Assembly (NCBI GenBank): GCA_040437565.1 | Contig: JBDOQK010000006.1 | Location: 620,001 to 684,000 of the forward strand | DNA from: Albugo candida | Lineage: Eukaryota > Oomycota > Peronosporomycetes > Albuginales | Reading direction: 5' to 3' | Length of the DNA: 64,000 bases | In this document: positions 55,825 through 64,000 of the stretch, piece after piece | How positions within the stretch are numbered: position 1 is the stretch's first letter | How the letters are laid out: each line of letters starts with the position of its first letter | Translations under genes and position numbers: made by a program | The notes under the pieces: generated by a model | The model's database searches: none | What the model saw: the letters and a program-made list of their open reading frames with translations, nothing else | Told to the model about the DNA's origin: nothing

Positions 55825-56265
55825 TTATAATTTTTTGGTCGACTTGTACATTGATTTTAGTTTTGTACCACCTTTCTCTATTCCCTTTTCTAGTGATGAT
55901 TTACCTATCAATGGATCCTTTGGGTTGCCACCTGTAGGTTTCTCCTTCGTGAATGACGTCGGATTACCTTTACCTTTTAAGGATATTGTTGGGACCATGT
56001 TGCTGAGAGAATTGCCATAAGATTGTACTTTATTTGTCCATTTCTTTGTGGTTGTTCGAATTCGGCTTTGCGCAACACCAATATGTCCACGTAGCCTAGA
56101 AACCACCGGCGTACTTTTCTGGTTCAGCCCACGATTCAATTCATTATTGTGAGGCGCCACGTGAATAAGTGCGGTGACACCGGATGAGTAGTCGTTCAAT
56201 GTTGCTAGTAAGATGATGAGAGACAAGAAGAGCGTTCTAAATCGATTGATGGACCGTGCTGTCAT
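55825..56265 (-). CDS. Small secreted lysine-rich protein, candidate effector
   Basis: 146 residues from the ATG at 56265. The start MTARSINRFRTLFLSLIILL is a clear signal peptide (basic n-region, hydrophobic core, likely cut after a small residue near position 32). The mature part is small, cysteine-free and rich in Lys, Ser, Gly and Thr, ending SMYKSTKKL. It is likely disordered. Such proteins are common among secreted candidates of plant-pathogenic oomycetes, but no RXLR-dEER, CHXC or CCG motif of the described classes is present. The string RLRG near position 60 of the protein does not fit RXLR. The frame is intact amid pseudogenes, which suggests that it is retained. The in-frame ATG 34 codons further upstream would hide the signal peptide and is less likely. 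Confidence 0.55.
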   Translation of the reverse strand: MTARSINRFRTLFLSLIILLATLNDYSSGVTALIHVAPHNNELNRGLNQKSTPVVSRLRGHIGVAQSRIRTTTKKWTNKVQSYGNSLSNMVPTISLKGKGNPTSFTKEKPTGGNPKDPLIGKSSLEKGIEKGGTKLKSMYKSTKKL

Positions 56266-57189
56266 CGTTATGTTAAATCCCGATGCTCGCTCCGTCTCCA
56301 CTTGAAAAATGCTTACTTTACATTGCACATATCCAATGCAACCATCCACAGCGATCTGTCTTAACAACTCTACAGCTACGCAGCCTGCACCCAGCCACGT
56401 ATATCAGACCCTCTTCCATTCAAAGCGACGAAGCCCCTCCCCCTTCAATGATTCTAGCCTAGATGTTTATTGATGCTTCTCAACGAATGTTGTTCGGCTG
56501 TATTCCGTCCACTTGTATGCCCACGGCTACGTGTTATTTGCCAGCTAATGGCCCCCATGTGGCCGTTTCATGGCATACGGAGAGGGGGGGGGTTAGTGAC
56601 ACCTGGTCACTACTGTAATCAAGAACCTAATGTCTTCCACGTTCGTGCTTGTAGGGTGTTTCTATCTCCTGTTGTGCGTGCAATGAAAGTATAATTCTAG
56701 CTTTTTGTAGGGCGAGTAGGAAGTAATGTACTGGGGAGTGACACTCAAGCTGACATAGATACATATGATGCCAGACGCTGGAACAATCACCATTCTTTTG
56801 ATGGTCTACTGTCTCCAGCTGGTACAGCAAGATAGCGCTCGCAAGAGGTACGATACGTGAGATTTGCGTCATTAACGAAGTTGCAGATTATACATTAAAA
56901 GGAAACAATAGACTGACTCAAGTTGCTCCCAAGGATTCGCATGATCCGCTGCACATACAATAAAATGACAAATTGTTAGTAGCAAGGGCTTATGCAAATG
57001 GAAATTGATAGCAACGATGTCATCACAATACGGAGCCAATAGATCTTACCACTGCCCTTTGATATGTAATAGGAACATGCATAACTGTATCGTTTCCATT
57101 TTTGTTGGCAAGCACGATTTCGACTTGCAATACCACATCACATTTATCTCGTGAACTCACTTGCATTCGACACATTGTGCAGTTGATGA
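56266..57189. other. Unrecognised stretch
   Basis: May contain more of the dynein remnant's 3' side, but I see no block I can assign. A g-rich run lies at 56582-56593. Confidence 0.4.
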
Positions 57190-58080
57190 ATAACGATTAA
57201 TCCAGTAAAGGATGGCAAACAACATATGCACCATAACTAAGGTAAAGTTTGAATGTGAGCTGACAGAGGAATATGAGGTTATGGGCTTCGAAAAGGCCTC
57301 GAGAGACCCACGTGTATGTGAATAAACGCAAATATTCTCGAAGATTGGATACTTTTTCCTGCTGCTTGTCACTCGGAAGCTCTCGATTAATTGCTTTGAA
57401 AAGGAAGGTAATGAATGAATCCAACGAGTAGCGCTAGATATGATCAATGGCGCTCGGTTTTGTAAGGAGAAAGTAGAGTATGGATCCCTCTGCTGCTGCG
57501 GGACGATACCACTCTCTTGTTGTGTTGATGATTATCTCAGTCTCCTGATTCCGCTTTCATAGAGATGGAGATATTCGTAGCCTTTTCTTGGTCTTTTCGA
57601 ACGACTCGATCAATTGTACATCGCTCAGAATATCGTCATAGCAATTGGCAAGCCTCTCCGACAACTGGTCTTCCAAATTGACCAAATCGATCTTGCATTT
57701 CTGAATGGCGACTACCAGCCCTTGCTTTTGGCGCTCGAGTTCGGGCTGTTCTCATTTGACAACTTTCTCCAGCAATTGACCTCGAGACAATTTCTTATGG
57801 GACCTATGAGTCCGAAGTCGAAGCGATAAAATTGATCGGTGTACATTGAGCAGCGATTTATGGCTTGCAGTGCGGACTCGATAGCTTTGTTTGGAGTTAC
57901 TTGAAGAAGTTGAGATCGTACTGCACTTCTTCTCCAGCTAATTTGAGGTACAAGCTTGTAGAGGATCCGACGTTCCTGTACACAGCCCGACCCAAGCACA
58001 GGGTCGAGCGTTGTGTTAATTTCCTCGGTTATATTCTCAATGATGACCACATACCCATTCACAATAGCACTTTCCAACTT
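57190..58080 (-). pseudogene. Dynein heavy chain fragment
   Basis: Minus-strand blocks in the order of the axonemal dynein motor between AAA5 and AAA6: ESAIVNGYVVIIENITEEIN, DPVL, LKLAGEEVQYDLNFFK, LQTKLSSPHCKP, QPELERQKQGLVVAIQKCKI, QLIESFEKTKK, REWYRPAAAEGSILYFLL, RYSLDSFITFLFKAINREL, and GLFEAHNLIFLCQLTFKLYL. Frame changes occur and at least two in-frame stops interrupt the match (TAA at 57897-57899, TAG at 57434-57436). It is a broken piece of about 300 codons out of more than 4000. The source gene is not in the window. Confidence 0.8.
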
Positions 58081-59965
58081 CCATAAGGTTGCGTGAGAAA
58101 CCCAGTACGAGGTAAACTCACGTCACGTTACTTTTGTGAGTATGATGAAAATCTTCCCGTCTCCCAATCATAATCAGGATAGCTGATTTGCGCTTTAAGC
58201 CCGTATAGGTGCTTACAAATCTCTGAAGCCATCATATAGACATGTTTCAATCTGAGAGTAAGTATAGAATCGCTCAGTGATACAACAGATTTTGAAAGGC
58301 TTTCATCACTGACGAAGGCAATAAATGCGTTTGGTGGTAGTTCCTCGGCAAGAATTCATGCTAAAGATGCCACGGAATACAGTGAGTCGACCAGCAATCT
58401 TACACTTTGATGTAAATGATGCTGATATTGTATACGAGATTCTTTTCAATATAAAGATCCATAAAGATCTCCGTGGATGCACATGTAAGCCCAAATTGTT
58501 TCGCCTCTTTTTCAAGCCTTCTTTTGCGGTGTAATTACGGCAGATGCTTCTTCGAAGCATGAATACCCGAGCTTTAGCACCTCCAAAGAGTTATATGTAT
58601 TCTTTACGGTGGAATATGCTGTCGGTGCTTGACATCTCATTCTGATAGAAAGCGACTATCGTTTGTGGTACTCGAACGGTCCGTCCGTAGTACTTCTTTT
58701 TCGTGTTAATCCACCATACGCGTGGAATGGACCCCATACATAATCAGCTCAAGTCCCTTTGATTGCATGAGTGGATGGCATTTACTATATTAATGTATGA
58801 TGTCAGATGGCTTCATCTAAGTATGTCGGAGTCAGTTTTCTTACGTACCACTTCGTGTCTGTTGGTATGCACCTCACGTGTTTGATTTTCTGCAACTATA
58901 GAGCCTCATCATGTGAAACTAGTACACCAATCATGAAGTCAGTCTGTTGAGACCAATTTTAAACGTTTGCGTTGTAACTGGGCATTGAGTTCTCAGTCTT
59001 CTTGATTGCCGTCGAAAGGACCTATCACGTCCCGAATTTATATTTGCCTGAATGTTTGTATCAAGAGCATTAAGCGATCCGATGGCAATGTCAGTAATCC
59101 TCCGTGATGTTTGCACGCCAGAGCCCTAGCAACATTTGATCCAGCTAACCTACACCAGAATTTATCTACTTGAGAATGTCCAGCGTGTATTTCGATCTCA
59201 CGTATTTGTGCTGCAAAGTAATCAATTTTAGTATAAGAAGCGCAGCGTGTCTTGAACCGAATTCATAACCGTTGATACCTTTGCAACTGTGACACACTGC
59301 AAAGATGACGCTTTCATAAATATGTTCCGAATTCTTCTACGAGACATTTATCAGCCACTGCTACAGTACAGATAGTCCATGCTTAGTCCATCCATTCACA
59401 TTTTATACTTATCGATGTAACATCACACATCATGGAAACTTCTCCGGCCAAAGTATTTGCAAAGGCATATGGGATGCAATGCTTTAGAAATGGATATTAT
59501 GAAGCGTACGCTGAACAGGATCATCGCACAGTACCTGGGCTAGTCTGGATTTGGCTGTATTTGCGCATTTCCATAGGCGTTGATTGGGATTCCCTTCGGA
59601 TCTTCTTATCTTTGACCATACAAAAAAGTGCCGTCTTCCTCAAGTATCGATATACCGGTGAGCGTCACGATGTTTGAGCGAGGTCGCATCAACACGCTCC
59701 ATTCTCCTCCTAGCAGACGCGCCATTTTCGTAGAGACGTGGAATGCTTTTCTTCCTTCTGATATTAATTTTCTTGCAAGGAATATCTCGAGTTTGTTCCG
59801 ACAAGATTACGTGTTTGTACCAGGCAGAGATAAGCTATCGCGTTCTTTGCGAGAAACCCGGCATGCTGGCTTTCTTCGACGTTCAGCTCGTCCGCTTGAA
59901 AGCTTCCAGAACAAGCGTATAGTTTGAAAGATTAGCTCGAGAAAGATGAAATATTATAGAAAAGC
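58081..59965. other. Unrecognised stretch
   Basis: Short frames at 58325-58534, 59432-59677 and 59628-59927 show no known domain. The last two overlap and could be exons of a small gene, but no motif supports that. Confidence 0.35.
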
Positions 59966-60300
59966 ATGAATCTTTGTAAAGCCGATGGCAACCACAACAA
60001 TATCACACAAATCAGAGAGGAAATTGGCACACTCGGAACATCAAATCACTTCAAGATGAGTCAAAATGCACTCAAGGGTTTGCCTAAAGATTTTTTAAAC
60101 TCCTATAATAAGTCGATGTTGACCTCAGTTCAGTACGTTGAAGGCTGGTGAAATCTCGTTCTTCTTTGATGTCATGTTTTTGTGTACAGCAACCAGTATT
60201 CAACTGGCTTTCCAGTCGAAGTCGGAGACTTGCGAAATCTTCGTGAGCTTAATTTGTCGCACAACAACCTGACGGCACTGCCCTAAAGTATTGGAAAGCT
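59966..60300 (+). pseudogene. Leucine-rich-repeat gene fragment
   Basis: Plus-strand blocks ALKGLPKDFLNSYNKSML and, after a break of about 30 bp that may be an intron, STGFPVEVGDLRNLRELNLS with HNNLTALP then a stop. This is the LRR consensus LxxLxxLxLSxNxLTxLP. Only two or three repeats remain. The sequence runs into unrelated sequence and then the PEPCK fragment. Confidence 0.65.
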
Positions 60301-60439
60301 TACTTTTATTATCGATCGCAGAGGCTTACCGGCGTTACCAGACTCTAACGGGAATTTGATGGCTTTTGATCGAATCGTTGCCCTAGATCTGCCTCAGATT
60401 CAACGGATCGAGATGCCTTACCTCCCATCCACAATAGGG

Positions 60440-61330
60440 ATCAAACAAGTTAAGGGAGAATGGCCGAGTTTCATATCCTATCTACCATATACCCAATCAT
60501 GATCCGAACTCATCTGGCGGCCATCCTGACAATATTATTTTTCCAACTTGTGATGCTTATGGACTGTTGTTACCGGTGTTTCGTTTAGGCAAAGAACAAG
60601 CCATGTATCATTTTCTGTCAGGATACACTGCAAAGGTAGCAGGTACGGAACGAGGTATCTCGGAGCCAACAGCCACATTCAGCGCCTGTTTTGGAGCAGC
60701 ATTCTTGCCGCTACATCCGACAAGATATGCAGACCTATTGCANNNNNNNNNNNNNNNNNNNNNNNNNNNNNNNNNNNNNNNNNNNNNNNNNNNNNNNNNN
60801 NNNNNNNNNNNNNNNNNNNNNNNNNNNNNNNNNNNNNNNNNNTCGTTTAGGCAAAGAACAAGCCATGTATCATTTTCTGTCAGGATACACTGCAAAGGTA
60901 GCAGGTACGGAACGAGGTATCTCGGAGCCAACAGCCACATTCAGCGCCTGTTTTGGAGCAGCATTCTTGCCGCTACATCCGACAAGATATGCAGACCTAT
61001 TGCAGTGCAAGCTAGAACAACACAAGACTTCAGTATTCTTAGGCGACACAGGTTGGACTGGCGGGAGTCACGGAAAATGTAAGCGGATAAGTATAAAAGA
61101 TACCCGGGCTTGCATCGAAGTAAATCTGGATGGATTAATTCACGATCAGAAATTAGCCAAGACCCGATATTCGGATTCGAGGTACCTCAAACGCCTGGCC
61201 AAATCTGATCGACTATATTGAATCGAAGAAAAGCTTCGTCAAACGCAGCAGAGTACTACGAAACTGCTCGGAAATTGGCAAACATGATCCAAAAGAATTA
61301 CAAGAAGTATATCCCTAAAAATCACACAGA
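60440..61330 (+). pseudogene. Degenerate 3' fragment of ATP-PEPCK
   Basis: Very similar at nucleotide level to 12091-12400 (minus) of the intact gene, starting at GAGAATGG and reading through the [16 protein letters not shown] region. It then continues past the point where the intact gene is lost: [34 protein letters not shown], and in shifted frames [12 protein letters not shown] and EYYETARKLANMIQKNYKKY. Stops in the first part and frame changes in the last part make it non-functional. The 5' two thirds are absent. Part of it is doubled by contig overlap around the gap at 60743. Confidence 0.9.
60743..60842. other. Assembly gap, 100 N, flanked by duplicated contig ends
   Basis: 60581-60742 recur at 60843-61004 (162 bp, offset 262). 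The left contig ends at the same PEPCK base as the contig starting at 12091. Confidence 0.95.
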
Positions 61331-61495
61331 CTATTCAATGTATGGGCCTAGCTAGATCCATGCACTATCTTGAGTCAATATATGCATTTTTCTTGGGACC
61401 TCTTTGATCTTCGTATGATGATATTCAGTAAAGAGATGTAGAAGCTGGGGATGATCAAGAAACCTATACAAGCTTCGTAGCACATGATAGCAAGC

Positions 61496-62255
61496 ATCAT
61501 CTCCAGTTGATTGCACGTTAATCATCCACTTCCATTTTGATGCACTCCTTAAGATGTCGGCCTCATAGCTCGCCAAATGTGGCAATGTCGTGATAAACCA
61601 CAAATACCCACGAGAACATCATCGGAAAATCTATAACGGCAACTGCTGCATGCACCACGGAATATCGCACTTTTCGGTATCCAAATCGAGCAATGATAAG
61701 CCATAAGACTCAAGCTCAATATCCTAATATTTCGCTTTTGGCTCTCGCAGTTGTCATCGCTTTGTTCGCAATGCAAATATACATGATTTCCAAACTCGAC
61801 CATCAAATGCTCTCACTCACACATTCGCCAAGCTCTTGTAAGATATATATACATTCTCCATCTCTATCGTTCCAAAATCATAATAATTGATATAATCCAC
61901 AAGGTCTGAGGGTGTAGATGTGCCCAAGATACCATACCAAGGCTGTAGCGATACTTGATTCATCTAAACGTTTTTGAGATGGCTACGGATTGTCGGGCTC
62001 CCGTTTCTTTATATATCTCTGTCTTCCGATCTTGCTCAAACATGCTATCCTCTTGTTAGTCGACATGTCTGGTTTGCACAAAGCTGTATCCTGTACCATC
62101 GCATGTTTCCTATAATTTCATAATCAGATAAATTTGAAGAGTTTCTTGGAGATGTGCCAACGTACGACTCTGAATCACTGCAATCGGTTCGTACTCGAAT
62201 GTATTTCATTGGCTTGTATAACCACATTGTATGCATCTCAAAATGAATGATAAAT
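61496..62255 (-). repeat. Repeated coding-like block R1, copy B
   Basis: Matches 44806-45494. A longer open minus-strand frame runs from 62458 to 62045 (MDSLKGKQFRWMIMVKFAKT to LCANQTCRLTRG), which suggests that this copy keeps more of the original gene. No domain recognised. Confidence 0.7.
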
Positions 62256-62797
62256 TGGTCGGGTACACGATTTGACTCCTGTGAAACCTGTTCTGACCAT
62301 ATCGAACTCATTTGTACAACCACAAGTGACGCTAATTTGATCAGTCGATTAATCACATTGATAGTAGACCAGCATTTATCGCAATTGCGCATAGAAGTCG
62401 TTTTCGCAAACTTGACCATGATCATCCATCTGAACTGCTTACCCTTCAAAGAATCCATAGGTCGACCATGTACACAGTGATACAGGTAGAATGCGAAAAA
62501 AGGTCCTGAACAAGTGGCGTTCCTGCTACATTCACTTTGCTTTCCTGAATAAAATCTTCAAGCGCTTCTTGTTCACCTCTGAATAAATAATAGATGTTCT
62601 TCAGTTTGGATTCAACATCTCCACATACCTATGAGAAGCGTATCCTGATCATAAGCAACATCTTGCAGTAGGGGCTCTATATCTGAAATCCAGATGTGCT
62701 CCCTAGTGTATCCATGTAATTCATATCTTTACTTTGTCTGCTGCTTCGCTTTACTTTCAAACTATCATGTATTATCGTAATAACGCACGCCTTCTGG
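62256..62797. other. Unrecognised stretch between R1 copy B and the gap
   Basis: Contains the start of the minus-strand frame of R1 copy B (to 62458). The rest has no supported gene; the right end may be the 3' part of the coiled-coil copy. Confidence 0.4.
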
Positions 62798-62897
62798 NNN
62801 NNNNNNNNNNNNNNNNNNNNNNNNNNNNNNNNNNNNNNNNNNNNNNNNNNNNNNNNNNNNNNNNNNNNNNNNNNNNNNNNNNNNNNNNNNNNNNNNN
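62798..62897. other. Assembly gap, 100 N, inside a coiled-coil family copy
   Basis: No duplicated flank. The right contig starts within the conserved block that reads LEVSRQR on the minus strand. Confidence 0.9.
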
Positions 62898-63480
62898 TGC
62901 GTTGACGGCTTACTTCCAGCTGGTTGTTGAGTTCTTGAACGTTCGCTTTGAGTATACCAATTTGTTGACTGGCGCTTCGAAGTTGAGTCGTCTTCGCCTC
63001 GAGGGAGCGCGACAACTGGACGTTCTCTTTTTTCAGTTGCGCTAATTCTCTCAGCCGCGGTTGGTTTCCGATGTTGGAGCTGCCGGCATTGCTGGAATTC
63101 CTGTCGCGTTCGACACCGTAGACACCCTTGCACCGGAAGCCGATGCCACGCGCGCACCCACACGCACTATTGGGCCATTGACACGAGTCGCTGTTGGAGA
63201 TGCTCGTGGACTTGATACGATTTGTCGAGTTGACGTCGTCCTTGATGCATGAGCAGGGTTGATCCGCGCCACATTGGCCGTCGTCGCATATCTGAGGACG
63301 TTAGTTCGCAATGTTGATGTCGCTGTTGACGGGCGCTTTTTTTTTTAAAACAAAAAAAAATATTATTTATTTTTTTATTAAAAAAAAAATTCCGTCGACA
63401 CATATCGACCCGACCTCTGAAGTCTCTTAGCACGATTCTGCATGCTGTTTGGAGACATTGGCTTTGCTAAAAGGCCGCGC
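62898..63480 (-). pseudogene. Coiled-coil protein of the repeated family, second copy
   Basis: Minus strand: MSPNSMQNRAKRLQRSGR (63418-63480), an A/T-rich stretch, a Thr/Ala/Val-rich segment (TRVNGPIVRVGARVASASGA), then LRELAQLKKENVQLSRSLEA, QIGILKANVQELNNQLEVS and the gap. A one-base deletion near 63066, against the copy at 54660, shifts the frame before the coiled coil. The C-terminal part is lost in the gap. Confidence 0.6.
63336..63392. repeat. A/T homopolymer-rich tract
   Basis: Runs of T and A (ttttttttttaaaac, then long A runs and T runs). It occupies the place of the small intron in the coiled-coil family and may be an expanded intron or sequencing noise. Confidence 0.8.
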
Positions 63481-63505
63481 TTACTACCGATTGGAGTCAG
63501 ACTCA

Positions 63506-63645
63506 AAGGCGGAATTAGCGGGTAAGACGTTATCAATGTGTACATCCACTTTTGTGTGTCTTTTGCGATGAGTGATTTGATGCAAAGGATACACAGAAGT
63601 GGATGCACGCATGCATGGTTGTGTAGTAAATTGCAAAGTACGTTA
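63506..63645 (+). repeat. Foldback (hairpin) repeat, second identical copy
   Basis: Matches 54677-54816 over 140 bp; arms 63538-63566 and 63582-63610. It lies just upstream of the coiled-coil copy, as in the other two loci. Confidence 0.85.
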
Positions 63646-64000
63646 CATTATCTTAGGTCCTAAGTTCGCCGATCAGTTATTCTTAGCCTTTCACGTTTAA
63701 TCCAATAGGATTACAATCCGATCATATCCTCAGATAATCCATCCGACTTTAGATGCGCCACATAAACTTGCAGCAGCATCGCCAACACATTCATTACGTG
63801 TAACCCCTCCATTATAATGGCTATCTTGAAATATGGCGGCAGGTCGCACCGTGTGGCAAAAAACAGTGGCTATGTGGATATGCGGGTCGTATGAAAATAC
63901 TTCGTGTAGATTTCATAAAAATAATTAAGTAACACGGCTACAATGCAATTGAAGGGAATATGAACATTTGGATGCATAATGTATACTACATATTTATTTA
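63646..64000. other. Right end of window, repeat tail
   Basis: 63835-63895 (ggcggcaggtcgcaccgtg and on to gtggatatgcgg) resembles the palindromic tail found at 46014-46090 and 11838-11905. No gene. Confidence 0.5.

Noticed and set aside
55825-56265. RXLR effector call based on the string RLRG
   Set aside because: The motif would need the R-x-L-R order, and no acidic dEER segment follows; RLRG does not fit.
1-64000. CRISPR arrays, bacterial operons or rRNA genes
   Set aside because: No regularly spaced direct repeats or rRNA-like conserved blocks were seen, and the genes are eukaryotic with spliceosomal introns.

Overview
The window looks like a nuclear scaffold from a stramenopile, most likely an oomycete of the white-rust (Albugo) type. 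This is an inference from four things: dense, mostly complete eukaryotic genes with very short GT-AG introns (about 49 to 72 nt); an FYVE-GAF protein of a type I associate with oomycetes; a jouberin (AHI1) homologue and dynein remnants that imply a flagellated zoospore stage; and ATP-type PEPCK with monofunctional aspartate carbamoyltransferase. No database search was possible.

Positions 1 to about 44,000 are gene-rich. In order they carry: VPS34 PI3-kinase (minus, running off the left edge); an FYVE-GAF protein (minus); an acidic, serine-rich protein of unknown function (plus); a patatin-like lipase (minus) head-to-head with a jouberin-like WD40 protein (plus); mitochondrial-type ATP-PEPCK (minus, 3' end lost at a gap); aspartate carbamoyltransferase (plus); a 1716-residue IQ-motif/B-box protein (plus) tail-to-tail with a myotubularin-type phosphatase (minus); a large secreted PA14/Calx-beta/filamin-repeat protein (minus); a CBP/p300 acetyltransferase (minus); a RAD51B-like recombinase (plus) tail-to-tail with ribosomal protein uL29/RPL35 (minus). 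VPS34 makes PI3P, FYVE binds it and myotubularin removes it, so three genes of one lipid signal lie within 26 kb.

Positions 44,000 to 64,000 are an accessory, decayed region. It holds a broken copia-type retrotransposon with recognisable LTRs, an interspersed foldback (hairpin) repeat with several copies, a repeated module (hairpin element, coiled-coil gene and a second repeated coding-like block), and remnants of an alpha/beta hydrolase whose catalytic serine codon is a stop, a dynein heavy chain, a leucine-rich-repeat gene and the PEPCK 3' end. One short, apparently intact secreted lysine-rich protein (55825-56265) is a candidate host-interaction protein.

The assembly has sixteen gaps of exactly 100 N. 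Ten are flanked by direct duplications of 38 to 641 bp that are simply unmerged overlapping contig ends. Collapsing them restores continuous reading frames in myotubularin and CBP/p300 and removes false duplicate exons in VPS34, jouberin, aspartate carbamoyltransferase and the RAD51 paralogue. Most of the other gaps fall at repeat boundaries.
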